DNA from: an uncultured Collinsella sp. | GTDB lineage: Bacteria > Actinomycetota > Coriobacteriia > Coriobacteriales > Coriobacteriaceae | Assembly (NCBI GenBank): GCA_900541245.1 | Contig: UQIS01000029.1 | Location: 1-34,137 of the forward strand | DNA: 34,137 nucleotides | Direction: 5' to 3' | Shown here: positions 7,374-15,351 of the stretch, in pieces | Layout: each line of letters starts with the position of its first letter | Numbering within the stretch: the first letter of the stretch is position 1 | Made by a program: the position numbers and the translations under genes | The notes under the pieces: generated by a model | What the model was told of the DNA's origin: nothing | What the model saw: only the letters and a program-made list of their open reading frames with translations | Database searches by the model: none

Positions 7374-7508
7374 ATGAGTCCTCCGTCCTTGTTAGTCGGG
7401 CAGCGTTGAGCGACGTCCCAGCATGCGGCCTTTAAGTCAGCATGCACGGAGCCCACCCCGCCCCTGTTGCGCTAATCTTAAGCCTGCCAACCCCGTCGAA
7501 AGGACACC

Positions 7509-8327
7509 ATGCCTCAGACTTACACTTTCGCCTCGTGGAACGTCAACGGCCTGCGCGCCGTGCTCAAAAAGGACCCGAGCTTTATCCAGATCGCGCAAGA
7601 ACTCGACGTCGATATCCTGGCGCTGCAAGAGACCAAGTTGCAAGAAGGCCAGGTCGATATTGACCTGCCCGGCTATCACCAAACCTGGAGCTACGCCGAG
7701 CGTAAAGGCTATTCGGGCACCGCGGTCTTTAGCCGCCAGGAGCCGCTGCGCGTACTGCGCGCCGATGCGCTGCTGCCCTACGCCGGCGAAGGCGAGGCGG
7801 CCGTGCTCGTCGCCCAAGCCGCAACCGAGGGCCGCGTCTGCGCGCTCGAGTTCGACAAATTCTGGTTTGTGGATGTCTACACGCCCAACGCACAAAATGA
7901 GCTCGCGCGCATCGACGTGCGTATGGCCTGGGACGATGCCTACCGCGGCTTTTTGAACGCGCTCGAGCGCGAGACCGGCAAACCCGTCGTAACCTGCGGC
8001 GACTTTAACGTGGCGCATGAGGAGATCGACCTTAAGAACCCCAAGTCCAACCGCGGCAACGCAGGCTTTTCGGACGAGGAGCGCGGCAAGTTTACCGAGC
8101 TGCTCAACGGCGGGTTTACCGATACCTGGCGCGCGGCAAACCCCGACGTCGAGGGCGTCTACAGCTGGTGGAGCTACCGCTTTAATGCCCGTAAGAACAA
8201 CGCAGGCTGGCGCATCGATTACTTTCTGGTAAGCGATTCGATCGCCGCCAACGTTCGCGACACCGGTATCCGTGGCGATATCTTCGGCAGCGACCACTGC
8301 CCCGTCACCCTCACGTTAGAGCTCTAG
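7509..8327 (+). CDS. exoA: Exodeoxyribonuclease III (AP endonuclease)
   Basis: A 272-residue Mg-dependent AP endonuclease/3'-exonuclease of base-excision repair. Active-site motifs are in order: SWNVNGLRA (N11), LQETK (E41), VYTPNAQ (about 124-130), CGDFNVAH (D165, N167), WRIDYFLVS and the C-terminal GSDHCPV (D262, H263). The ATG at 7509 is preceded by GAAAGGA. The homologue of B. subtilis exoA is usually this length. It is a single gene divergent from cobB. A tandem array of structured repeats begins five bases after its stop, and the first of them contains a plausible terminator at 8471-8497. Confidence 0.95.
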   Translation: MPQTYTFASWNVNGLRAVLKKDPSFIQIAQELDVDILALQETKLQEGQVDIDLPGYHQTWSYAERKGYSGTAVFSRQEPLRVLRADALLPYAGEGEAAVLVAQAATEGRVCALEFDKFWFVDVYTPNAQNELARIDVRMAWDDAYRGFLNALERETGKPVVTCGDFNVAHEEIDLKNPKSNRGNAGFSDEERGKFTELLNGGFTDTWRAANPDVEGVYSWWSYRFNARKNNAGWRIDYFLVSDSIAANVRDTGIRGDIFGSDHCPVTLTLEL

Positions 8328-8331
8328 CCCC

Positions 8332-8368
8332 AATTGATCCCCTGGGGACGGAGGAAAAGGGATCATTT
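8332..8368. repeat. GGGGAC palindrome R1
   Basis: AATTGATCCC (8332-8341) pairs with 8359-8368 with one mismatch, around a loop containing GGGGACGGAGGAAAA. It lies five bases after the exoA stop. R2 at 8572-8617 repeats the same order (GAT-CC, GGGGACG, GGAGGAAAA, GGATC) before element E2, so R1-E1 and R2-E2 form a tandem duplication. Confidence 0.7.
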
Positions 8369-8400
8369 TCACCTCGCGAGGGAACCCACGCGGCCCTCCC

Positions 8401-8560
8401 GCCACGGAACTGACCCATCTACTACGTTTAAGCCACTACCCTCAACCACAGCGAACAACGCAAAAAGAAAACCGCAGGTAGAAAGCCTGCGGTTTTTCAT
8501 AAAACGCGGTCATGGTCGGGGGTATCAAGCTAAACGTAGTAGATGGGCCAGTTTCGTGGC
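8401..8560. repeat. Two-tier hairpin element E1 (160 bp)
   Basis: 30-bp outer arms, GCCACGGAACTGACCC... at 8401-8430 and the complement at 8531-8560, match except for two transitions. Inside are a second pairing tier (CCCTCAACCA against ATGGTCGGGGG) and an apical terminator hairpin at 8471-8497. The inner part aligns with element E2 at 8657-8822, while the outer arms have a different sequence in the two elements. Confidence 0.85.
8471..8497 (+). terminator. Rho-independent terminator-like hairpin inside E1
   Basis: ACCGCAGG (8471-8478) and CCTGCGGT (8486-8493) form an 8-bp stem with a 7-nt loop, preceded by AAAA and followed by TTTT. It is suitable as the terminator of exoA. The equivalent position in E2 (from 8731) has decayed and no longer folds well. 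Confidence 0.7.
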
Positions 8561-8571
8561 AAGCGCCGCCA

Positions 8572-8617
8572 ACTGATTCCCCGGGGACGTCTGGAGACGG
8601 AGGAAAACGGATCGATT
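8572..8617. repeat. GGGGAC palindrome R2
   Basis: Second copy of R1, with GATTCC (8575-8580), GGGGACG at 8583-8589, GGAGGAAAA and CGGATC (8608-8613). It has a short extra insertion (around 8590-8598) relative to R1. It precedes E2 as R1 precedes E1. Confidence 0.65.
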
Positions 8618-8656
8618 TGGCTCTCTGAGGGCCACGATGCCCGTCATATCAGCCGG

Positions 8657-8822
8657 CCATTCCAAAACTATGCCGGTTTACGGGGCTGAATCGCGAACCC
8701 CCAACCATACGCAATTCCGAAATAATAAAACCTCAGGTAAACGGCTTGCTCTATTTTGAAAAAAGCCGGTATGGTCGGCCTACGCTAATCTAGCCCCGTA
8801 AACCGGCATAGTTTTGAAATGG
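8657..8822. repeat. Two-tier hairpin element E2 (166 bp)
   Basis: 31-bp outer arms, CCATTCCAAAACTATG... at 8657-8687 and the complement at 8792-8822, match with a single C/T transition. The inner part (CCCCCAACCATAC near 8697-8710, AAAACCTCAGGTAA near 8727-8740, GCCGGTATGGTCGG near 8765-8778) aligns with the inner part of E1. It ends 40 bp from the stop of the convergent ECF S-component gene. No open frame with a ribosome-binding site lies inside. Confidence 0.85.
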
Positions 8823-8862
8823 TACTTCGGAAGTATTGATTCACGCCCCGGCGCAACCAGCC

Positions 8863-9576
8863 CTACAGCCCGTATTTCACGACAACGCGGTTGATCCGTC
8901 GACACCAAGGCTTGTAGAGGGCGGCCAAGAACACGCAGGTCGCGAGGCCGTGTGTGATATCGAACGGCACTGCCGTGGCAAGACGCGCCACGACGCCCGC
9001 CCACGTGAGCGGCTGTACAAAACCGATAATGTCGTACGCGTTGATCACCACGCCGTACAGCAGACCCGAAGCAAAGCCGTACGCCATCAGCGCCGGCATG
9101 CGCACGGTTCCATCCGCACGGTCGAACGCACCGGCATGCGCCAGCGCACCGCCAACATAGCCAACCAGGCCCCAGGCATACATCTGCCATGGCGTCCACA
9201 TGCCCTGCCCAAAAAAGAAATTGCTGGTCAGTGCTGCCAACGCGCCGACCATGAAGCCGTTGCGACGCCCGAGCGTCGCCCCGGCGATGATGGCGATGGC
9301 GCTCACGGGTTTAAAGTCGGGAATGGGGCCGAACAAGATGCGGCCCGCCGCCGCCAGCGCCGCCAGCACCAGCGTGGGCATAATCTGGCGCAGGCCCGGT
9401 CGCGACGCCTCGTAGCCTGCAAAGAACAGCGCAAGCACCAGCGCCACCACGACAAGCATGGCGAGCGCCGCCTGCTCAACGCCCGCCAGCAACGCCGTTG
9501 CCATCACCGCCGGCACCGCCAACAACAGCGGAATCTCCAGTTTTGTGAGTAAACGCGAGAAACGACAGTCCGTCAT
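8863..9576 (-). CDS. ECF transporter S component (substrate-binding membrane protein)
   Basis: A 237-residue, strongly hydrophobic protein with about six membrane segments, the size of an ECF S component. The middle part (GPIPDFKPVSAIAIIAGATLG, then MVGALAALTSNFFFGQGMWTPWQM) is typical of S components in which conserved loops line a vitamin pocket. The substrate cannot be read from the sequence: a vitamin or cofactor precursor is likely. It follows the fused ATPase gene with only four bases between stop (9583-9581) and ATG (9576), and completes a T-A1A2-S operon, so it probably has a dedicated energising module. The frame is open to 9651, but that part lies inside the ATPase gene. E2 lies downstream. 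Confidence 0.8.
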   Translation of the reverse strand: MTDCRFSRLLTKLEIPLLLAVPAVMATALLAGVEQAALAMLVVVALVLALFFAGYEASRPGLRQIMPTLVLAALAAAGRILFGPIPDFKPVSAIAIIAGATLGRRNGFMVGALAALTSNFFFGQGMWTPWQMYAWGLVGYVGGALAHAGAFDRADGTVRMPALMAYGFASGLLYGVVINAYDIIGFVQPLTWAGVVARLATAVPFDITHGLATCVFLAALYKPWCRRINRVVVKYGL

Positions 9577-9580
9577 CCCA

Positions 9581-11224
9581 TCACGCCCTATAGAACACGT
9601 TGTCGGCAAAGAAATCGGCCGGGGGCTCCACGCAGGCAATCTCGCCGTCAAACATCATGGCGACGTCGTCGGCTACCTGCTCGGCAAAGTCCAAATCGTG
9701 CGTAGCCATGATGACGGTGCCGCCAGCCTTCGCATGGTCACGCAGGGCACGGGCGATGATGCGGCGGCTGGCCAGGTCCAAACCCTTGGTGGGCTCATCG
9801 AGCAATAGCAGCTCGGGGCCAATCAACAGCAGCTTTGCCAACGCAAGCAGCTGGCACTGACCGCCCGAAAGATCGTACGGGTGACGCGCCTCCAAGCCCG
9901 CCAGACCCAGGCGCGCTGTCTGCTCCCGTGCTGCGGCCTCGTCGTATCCGCAGGTCGAGGCCCATTCCATCAGCTCATCGCGAACCGTCTCGGCAACCAG
10001 CAATGCCTTGGGATTCTGTGGCAGCAGCGCCGCCGAGGCCGCTTCGCGCACCATGCGGCCGCGCTGCAGCTTGGCGGTCTTCGCCAGCACCGAGAGCATC
10101 GTCGACTTACCGCATCCGTTACCGCCCACGATTGCATGCACCGCGCCAGCCGAAAACGAAGCATCGAGCCCGCGCAGCACCCAGCCGGACGCTCGATCGT
10201 AGCGAAACCAGCCTTCCGACAGGGTGGTAGCCGACCCGCCGTGCATTTTTTGGAGTATTCTGCTTCCATCCGTGCGCGAGAAGGCTTCCGAGCCGTTCTC
10301 GAGCGACGTTTGCGCCACAAATTCGGACGATTTGTCCAATTCCGAACTTTTTTTCGCGCTCGATACGTCCCCGGGCGGCTCCAGAGAGCCCAAATTGTCC
10401 TCACGCCTGCTGAATACTCCTTTATTTGCACATCGGATGGCACCCCACCCCAACATGTCATCGGAAAACAGCGATTCTCGGCGTCCCAAAGAAGCCATAT
10501 CCGCCACCTCGCGCACGCGACCGTCCTCAATCCGGTACGCACACGTCACGTATTCGAGCATTGGGCGCGGCTGATGCGTCGCCACAACAACCGTGCAGCC
10601 CAGCTCGCGATTCACACGAAACAGCGCGTGCAGGAAATTCTTCTCCGCAACCGGATCAAGCTGAGACGTGGGCTCGTCGAGCAGCAGCACGCGCGGGCGC
10701 AGCGTCAGAACGGCCGCCAACGACAGCAACTGTTTGCGACCGCCCGAAAGCGTGTCAGTATCGCGGTGAAGCCAATCTTCCAGCCCAAAGAAATAGCTGG
10801 TCTCGGCTACGCGACGGCGCATCTCATCACGCGCTAGCCCCAAGTTTTCCAGGCCAAACGCCATCTCGTGCCACACGGTTTCGCACACGATCTGGTTCTC
10901 GGGATCCTGGAACACATAGCCCACGCGCTCCGCCGATGCCCGCACATCCATGTCGGCGACGTTCTCGCCCAGCACGAGCAGTTCGCCAGTGCGCTCGCCC
11001 GCCGGAGCGATCTCGGGCTTGAGTAGCGACAGCAACGTCGACTTACCCGATCCGGTACCGCCGACAAGCAGCGCAAATGCACCTTGGGGAACAGACCAGT
11101 CGAGTCCCTCGAGCACCGCAGCATCCGCATCGGGGTAGGCAAAGCTCAGGCTCCGCACCTCAATCGCCGGCATATCCGGGCCGTATGCCGCGCCCGACAC
11201 CGGTCCCCTATCCAACCGAGCCAT
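9581..11224 (-). CDS. ECF transporter ATPase, fused A1-A2 domains
   Basis: A 547-residue protein with two complete ABC ATPase domains in one chain. Domain 1 has Walker A GGTGSGKST (55-63), Q-loop FQDPENQI, signature LSGGRKQ and Walker B VLLLDEPTSQLDP. Domain 2 has Walker A GGNGCGKST, a Q-loop at LLPQNPK, signature LSGGQCQ and Walker B LLLLDEPTKGLDL. ECF modules usually use two separate proteins, EcfA1 and EcfA2. A polar linker of roughly 70 residues, rich in Ser and Glu (SSAKKSSELDKSSEF), joins the two, and its base composition is less GC-rich than the rest. The ATG overlaps the EcfT stop codon in a TGATG arrangement, with GAGG upstream, which indicates coupling. Confidence 0.92.
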   Translation of the reverse strand: MARLDRGPVSGAAYGPDMPAIEVRSLSFAYPDADAAVLEGLDWSVPQGAFALLVGGTGSGKSTLLSLLKPEIAPAGERTGELLVLGENVADMDVRASAERVGYVFQDPENQIVCETVWHEMAFGLENLGLARDEMRRRVAETSYFFGLEDWLHRDTDTLSGGRKQLLSLAAVLTLRPRVLLLDEPTSQLDPVAEKNFLHALFRVNRELGCTVVVATHQPRPMLEYVTCAYRIEDGRVREVADMASLGRRESLFSDDMLGWGAIRCANKGVFSRREDNLGSLEPPGDVSSAKKSSELDKSSEFVAQTSLENGSEAFSRTDGSRILQKMHGGSATTLSEGWFRYDRASGWVLRGLDASFSAGAVHAIVGGNGCGKSTMLSVLAKTAKLQRGRMVREAASAALLPQNPKALLVAETVRDELMEWASTCGYDEAAAREQTARLGLAGLEARHPYDLSGGQCQLLALAKLLLIGPELLLLDEPTKGLDLASRRIIARALRDHAKAGGTVIMATHDLDFAEQVADDVAMMFDGEIACVEPPADFFADNVFYRA

Positions 11225-12117
11225 CAGCCGAACCTCTTCTCATCGATCGCATGCAACACGCAGGGCAGCATCATCCAGGCAGCGTACACGACATAGCCCA
11301 GCCACGGCGCCGGCACCGATAGTTGCGGGTAAAACGAATACTGCGTTGTCGCGGTCCATGCCACCGCCACCGCGGCGGCACCAAACAGCGCGAGCCCGAC
11401 CAGCGCGGCAACGTCGCTGCGCCCCAGTCGATACCGCGCATACGTCGTACGACGTGTCGCGGCACCCCACCCGCGCGAGCGCATCGCGTCCGCGCGCTCC
11501 AGCGAATCTTCCATGCCCCAGCCCATCAACACGCTCGACGCCCGCAGGCGCGATCGCACGGGATCGGTGGGCGCGCGGCCCGGCACATCAATCGCATCCT
11601 GCACCGCCAGCACCGTACGACCGCGGCGCAAAAACTGCGGGATAAGCCTCATGCACATCGAGATCATGAGCGCAATCACCGGTGCGGCATTGCCCAGCAG
11701 CGCGAGCACCTTGTCGTATTCGAGCATCGACGCCGCGGCCTCAAACCACAGCACGCTCGCCACAAACAGTCCGCCCATGCACAGGCCATATACCATGCTC
11801 TCCAGATACACCGTGCGCATACCAATACGGAACAGCTCCGTCGAGCCCGAGGCGTTAAACAGCGGATTGACCAGCGCGATAATCAAAATCACCGGCAGCT
11901 GCCAGCGAAGCGCCCCCAACGTGCGCGCAGCACCGCGCGTCGCAAGCCCGTACGCCAGCCCGCCCGCAAGCGACAGCGCGATCAGCACCGGTTGCATCGA
12001 GAACATGGTGAGCCCCAGCGTCAGCACTATATAGAGTGCCGGCACAGCCGGATGCGACATCGAGAATGCCGCGACGGGCTCGCCGCCAAACTCCTCTCGT
12101 ATGTTGTCCACGGGCAC
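11224..12117 (-). CDS. ecfT: ECF transporter transmembrane protein EcfT
   Basis: Coupling membrane subunit that links the ATPases to the S component. The conserved part begins at FSMSHPAVPALYIVL and includes several membrane helices and the cytoplasmic ATPase-contact helices with ADAMRSRGWG, the A-R-G signature of EcfT. The frame is open to 12282, but the extra 55 residues are Arg-rich, have no family counterpart and would begin only 30 bp from glmU. A GTG at 12117 with AGGGGA upstream lies just before the conserved domain, and a promoter-like sequence at 12251-12278 lies outside this shorter version. I therefore prefer 12117 (297 residues), with moderate confidence in the start and high confidence in the family. 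Confidence 0.8.
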   Translation of the reverse strand: MPVDNIREEFGGEPVAAFSMSHPAVPALYIVLTLGLTMFSMQPVLIALSLAGGLAYGLATRGAARTLGALRWQLPVILIIALVNPLFNASGSTELFRIGMRTVYLESMVYGLCMGGLFVASVLWFEAAASMLEYDKVLALLGNAAPVIALMISMCMRLIPQFLRRGRTVLAVQDAIDVPGRAPTDPVRSRLRASSVLMGWGMEDSLERADAMRSRGWGAATRRTTYARYRLGRSDVAALVGLALFGAAAVAVAWTATTQYSFYPQLSVPAPWLGYVVYAAWMMLPCVLHAIDEKRFG

Positions 12118-12250
12118 CCCCGTCCCCTCGCTCAAACGACAGCTCCGCAGCACCGCCAACGCCGCACGCAAGCAGCGCAAACGCCACGCCGGCGGCGCAA
12201 GCCTCAACCGCCGCAAACCAATCGTTACGCGCTCATCATATGCCTGCGGT

Positions 12251-12278
12251 ATCATATTGCGCCGTGTATCGTTTCCAA
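12251..12278 (-). promoter_or_regulatory. Putative sigma-70 promoter of the ECF operon
   Basis: On the minus strand TTGGAA (12278-12273) and TATGAT (12256-12251) are separated by 16 bases. A transcript from here would have a leader of about 130 nt before the preferred GTG start of ecfT. I recognise no riboswitch in that leader. Confidence 0.4.
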
Positions 12279-12311
12279 ACACACGTCTCTAATAACGTAA
12301 CAGGAGATCAC

Positions 12312-13724
12312 ATGGACGCAACCGCAATTATCCTCGCCGCCGGCGAGGGCACCCGCATGAAGTCGAACCACTGCAAGGTTTCGCACAAGATCCTGGGCAA
12401 GCCCATGGTCCAGTGGATCGTCGACGCCACCATCAAGGCCGGCTGCAGCCGCGTCGTGGTCGTCATCGGCAGCCACGCCGACGAGATGCGCGCCCTCATC
12501 GATGGCGCCTATGCCAACAGCGCCACCAAGGTCGAGTGCGTCGAGCAGACCGAGCGCCTGGGCACCGGCCATGCCGTCAAGGTCGCGCTCGAGGCCTGCG
12601 GCATCGCGCAAGGCCCCGTCGTCGTGCTCAACGGCGACCTGCCGCTCATCACCGCCGACACCGTCGCCAAGTTCGCGCAGACCGTCGCCACCGGCGAGCT
12701 CGCCTGCACCGTCATGACCATGACCCCGCCCGATCCTTTTGGCTACGGCCGCATCAAGCTGGGCGCCGATGGTCAGATCGAGCGCATCATCGAGCAGAAG
12801 GACTGCACGCCCGAGCAGGCCGCCACGCTGCTGGAGTGCAACGCCGGCTGCTACGCCTTCGACGGCGCGCAGCTTGCCGCCCACATTAACGAGATCGGCA
12901 ACGACAACGCGCAGTCCGAGTACTACCTGCCCGACATGCTCGAAATCCTCAAGGGTCACGGCCAGGCAGTCTCCATCTTCCACTGCGACGACTACCGCGA
13001 CGGCCTGGGCGTCAACAGCCGCATCCAGCTCGCGCAGCTCACCGCCATCGCGCGCGACCGCATCAACGAGCACTGGATGGCAGAAGGCGTCACGTTCATC
13101 GACCCCACGCAGGCCTGGATCGGTCCCGACGCCACCATCGGCCGCGACACCGTCGTGTGGCCGCAGACGCATCTGATCGGTCACGTCACCGTAGGCGAAG
13201 AGTGCCAGCTCGGCCCCAACAGCCGCCTCACCGACACTACCGTCGGCAGCGGCTGCACCATTGATGAGACCATCGCCATCGGGGCCGTCATCGAGAACGG
13301 CGTCGACTGCGGCCCGCGCGCCTACCTGCGCCCGGGCACCCACATGCTCGACGGATCCAAGGCCGGTACGCACGTGGAGATCAAGAAGTCCACGATCGGC
13401 GAGGGTTCCAAGGTACCCCACCTGTCCTACATCGGCGACACCACCATGGGCTCCGGCGTCAACGTGGGCGCGGGCTCCATCACCTGCAACTACGACGGCG
13501 TTCACAAGCACAAGACCGTCATCGGCAAGGATGCCTTCATCGGTTCCGACACCATGATGGTCGCGCCCGCCCAGATTGGCGACGGTGCACTCGTGGCCGC
13601 CGGCTCCGTCATCACCGAGCCGGTTCCGGCCGACGCACTCGGTCTGGGCCGCGCCCGTCAGGTAAATATTGAGGGCTGGGCCGCCGATTATCGCCGCCGT
13701 CTGCACGAGGACGACGAGGCATAA
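12312..13724 (+). CDS. glmU: Bifunctional UDP-N-acetylglucosamine pyrophosphorylase / glucosamine-1-phosphate acetyltransferase
   Basis: A 470-residue enzyme making UDP-GlcNAc for peptidoglycan and other glycans. The N-terminal nucleotidyltransferase has IILAAGEGTRMKS (residues 6-18), VLNGDLPLI and the conserved ECNAGCYAF. The C-terminal left-handed beta-helix acetyltransferase has hexapeptide repeats with RPGTHMLDG, KAGTHVEIKKS, IGDTTMGSGVNVGAGSITCNYDG and IGSDTMMVAP. The ATG at 12312 has AGGAG five bases upstream. The frame extends back to 12036, but that part runs antisense through ecfT. A terminator follows at 13739, and prs comes next on the same strand, a frequent neighbour of glmU in Gram-positive bacteria. 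Confidence 0.97.
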   Translation: MDATAIILAAGEGTRMKSNHCKVSHKILGKPMVQWIVDATIKAGCSRVVVVIGSHADEMRALIDGAYANSATKVECVEQTERLGTGHAVKVALEACGIAQGPVVVLNGDLPLITADTVAKFAQTVATGELACTVMTMTPPDPFGYGRIKLGADGQIERIIEQKDCTPEQAATLLECNAGCYAFDGAQLAAHINEIGNDNAQSEYYLPDMLEILKGHGQAVSIFHCDDYRDGLGVNSRIQLAQLTAIARDRINEHWMAEGVTFIDPTQAWIGPDATIGRDTVVWPQTHLIGHVTVGEECQLGPNSRLTDTTVGSGCTIDETIAIGAVIENGVDCGPRAYLRPGTHMLDGSKAGTHVEIKKSTIGEGSKVPHLSYIGDTTMGSGVNVGAGSITCNYDGVHKHKTVIGKDAFIGSDTMMVAPAQIGDGALVAAGSVITEPVPADALGLGRARQVNIEGWAADYRRRLHEDDEA

Positions 13725-13738
13725 CGTTTATCAAGCAC

Positions 13739-13772
13739 AAAAGGAGCTGTTCCATGGGGACGGCTCCTTTTT
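13739..13772 (+). terminator. Rho-independent terminator after glmU
   Basis: AAAAGGAGC (13739-13747) pairs with GCTCCTTTT at 13763-13771 and continues into T's. The loop contains GGGGAC (13756-13761). It separates glmU from prs. Confidence 0.85.
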
Positions 13773-13913
13773 CTATCGTGACCTGCGCGACCGGATGAGT
13801 GGTCGGTTCGTGTCCGTTGACGGTAAAGACGTTATCAAGACCCGATTAACCCCGTCGCGCGGTTACAATGCAACAAGGCATCTATATGGCATTCGATATA
13901 AAGGAGAAGGGTA

Positions 13914-14900
13914 ATGCCGATTAATGATCCCGAGAAGTCGGAGAATATGCGCAAGTCCATCCGCGTGTATTCCGGTTCCTCCAACCGTCCCCTCGCTCAG
14001 AAGATCGCTGAGTACCTTGGGGTCGAGCTTTCGGGCCTTACGCTAAAGCAGTTCGCCAACGGTGAGATTTACGCCCGCTACGACGAGACCGTCCGCGGCG
14101 CCGACGTCTTCCTGATTCAGTCCGTGGCCGGCGGCAACGTCAACGACATGCTCATGGAGCTGCTCATCGCCACTGACGCTGCCAAGCGCGCATCCGCCCG
14201 CTCCATCACCGCCGTTATCACCCACTACGGCTATGCCCGCCAGGACCGCAAGGCCGGCCCGCGCGAGCCCATCACCGCCCGCCTCGTCGCCAACCTGCTC
14301 GAGCGCGCCGGCGTCGACCGCATCATCACCCTCGACCTGCACCAGGGTCAGATCCAGGGCTTCTTTGATATCCCGGTCAACCACCTGTCCGCACTGCCGC
14401 TGTTTGGCCAGTACTACAACGACATGCACTTCGACACCGACAACCTGGTTGTCGTCTCCCCCGACGTGGGTCGTGCCAAGGCCGCCAAGAAGCTGTCCGA
14501 CATGCTCGGCTGCGACCTGGCCATCGCCCACAAGGGCCGTCCGCGCCACAACGCCGCCGAGGTCATGGGCATCATCGGTGACATCAAGGGCAAGACCTGC
14601 ATCATCAACGACGACATGATCGACACCGCAGGCACCCTGTGCGCCAACGTCAAGGAGCTCAAGGCTATGGGCGCTGGCGACATCTACGTCTGCGCCACCC
14701 ACGGCATCTTCTCCGGTCCGGCCATCGAGCGTCTGAACGACGCCCCGATCGTCGAGTGCCTCGTCACCGACGCCATTCCCGTCGAGGTCGGCGGCAAGAT
14801 CAAGACCATCTCGGTCGCCGAGGAGTTCGCTCAGGCCATCTCCGCCGTTTACCACGAGGAGCCCGTCTCCACGCTCGTCGGCGGCGACTTCGCGCTGTAG
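13914..14900 (+). CDS. prs: Ribose-phosphate pyrophosphokinase (PRPP synthetase)
   Basis: A 328-residue class I PRPP synthetase that transfers pyrophosphate from ATP to ribose 5-phosphate. Its product feeds PurF, encoded further along this window. Visible are FANGEIYARYDETVRGADVF near the ATP region, the Mg-binding DLHQGQIQGFF (histidine and aspartates), the flexible-loop segment ARQDRKAGPREPITARL and the PRPP loop, written here CIINDDMIDTAGTL. The ATG at 13914 has AGGAG about eight bases upstream. A TACAAT -10-like box lies near 13864-13869 without a clear -35. A strong terminator follows at 14934-14965. Confidence 0.96.
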   Translation: MPINDPEKSENMRKSIRVYSGSSNRPLAQKIAEYLGVELSGLTLKQFANGEIYARYDETVRGADVFLIQSVAGGNVNDMLMELLIATDAAKRASARSITAVITHYGYARQDRKAGPREPITARLVANLLERAGVDRIITLDLHQGQIQGFFDIPVNHLSALPLFGQYYNDMHFDTDNLVVVSPDVGRAKAAKKLSDMLGCDLAIAHKGRPRHNAAEVMGIIGDIKGKTCIINDDMIDTAGTLCANVKELKAMGAGDIYVCATHGIFSGPAIERLNDAPIVECLVTDAIPVEVGGKIKTISVAEEFAQAISAVYHEEPVSTLVGGDFAL

Positions 14901-14933
14901 TCCAACGCGCATCGCATCATCTTTGATGCTTTT

Positions 14934-14965
14934 AAAGGGTCGGAAGCTCGCTTCCGGCCCTTTTT
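14934..14965 (+). terminator. Rho-independent terminator after prs
   Basis: AAAGGGTCGGAAGC (14934-14947) pairs with GCTTCCGGCCCTTT through one U.G pair and ends in TTTTT (14961-14965). Confidence 0.92.
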
Positions 14966-14986
14966 CTATCCCTCGCCAACCTTCCC

Positions 14987-15188
14987 TGGACAATTGGTTC
15001 AGATACGTATTTTTTAAAGCCCCAAAGGGCCGTTCGGAGCCTTCTGAGCTCCCCGGCGGATGCCATGCCGCCCAAAGCTCATCGTTTTCGAGTACAACCG
15101 CCGCATATTTACCCTCAAATCACCCTCGAAGGCCCTTAGAAACGCCTCGAATGCCCGTCGCCTTATACGTATCTGAACTAACTGTCCA
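14987..15188. repeat. TIR hairpin element A (202 bp)
   Basis: Terminal inverted repeats of 24 bp, beginning TGGACA and running through TTCAGATACGTAT, occur at 14987-15010 and in complement at 15165-15188 with two mismatches. The interior is GC-rich and partly self-complementary: AAGGGCC near 15026 pairs with GGCCCTT near 15131-15137. No gene is inside. The same terminal repeats bound element B at 16513-16716, with an unrelated interior. No target-site duplication is visible. From 15192 to 15351 I see nothing further. Confidence 0.82.
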
Positions 15189-15351
15189 GTAGCTATCGTC
15201 AACCTTCGCGGCAGAGCTCAATTTCCTGCAATCCCCTCAACCGATTCCACCGATTTCATAACACCCAGCCGTTCATGGCGCACAGCGCCCCGCTGAGCGA
15301 AAAGAACGGTATGGCGGTCGCATTCTGCCGCCAACTTAGTACGTTATAGCT

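Noticed and set aside
8401..8822. CRISPR array or conventional MITE pair
   Set aside because: There is no repeat-spacer periodicity, no target duplication, and the arms differ between the two elements, unlike copies of one MITE.
12118..12311. Riboswitch upstream of the ECF operon
   Set aside because: I could not recognise a conserved core of a known vitamin riboswitch; only a promoter-like sequence is visible.
12252..13706. 484-codon open frame on the minus strand
   Set aside because: Antisense shadow of glmU, rich in Gly, Asp and Val with no motif.
13739..13772. GGGGAC in the glmU terminator as a REP family member
   Set aside because: The motif lies in the loop of an ordinary terminator and may be chance in GC-rich DNA, so it was not counted with the palindrome family.
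13725..13913. Small 81-codon frame between glmU and prs
   Set aside because: It begins inside glmU in another frame, crosses the glmU terminator and has no start signal.
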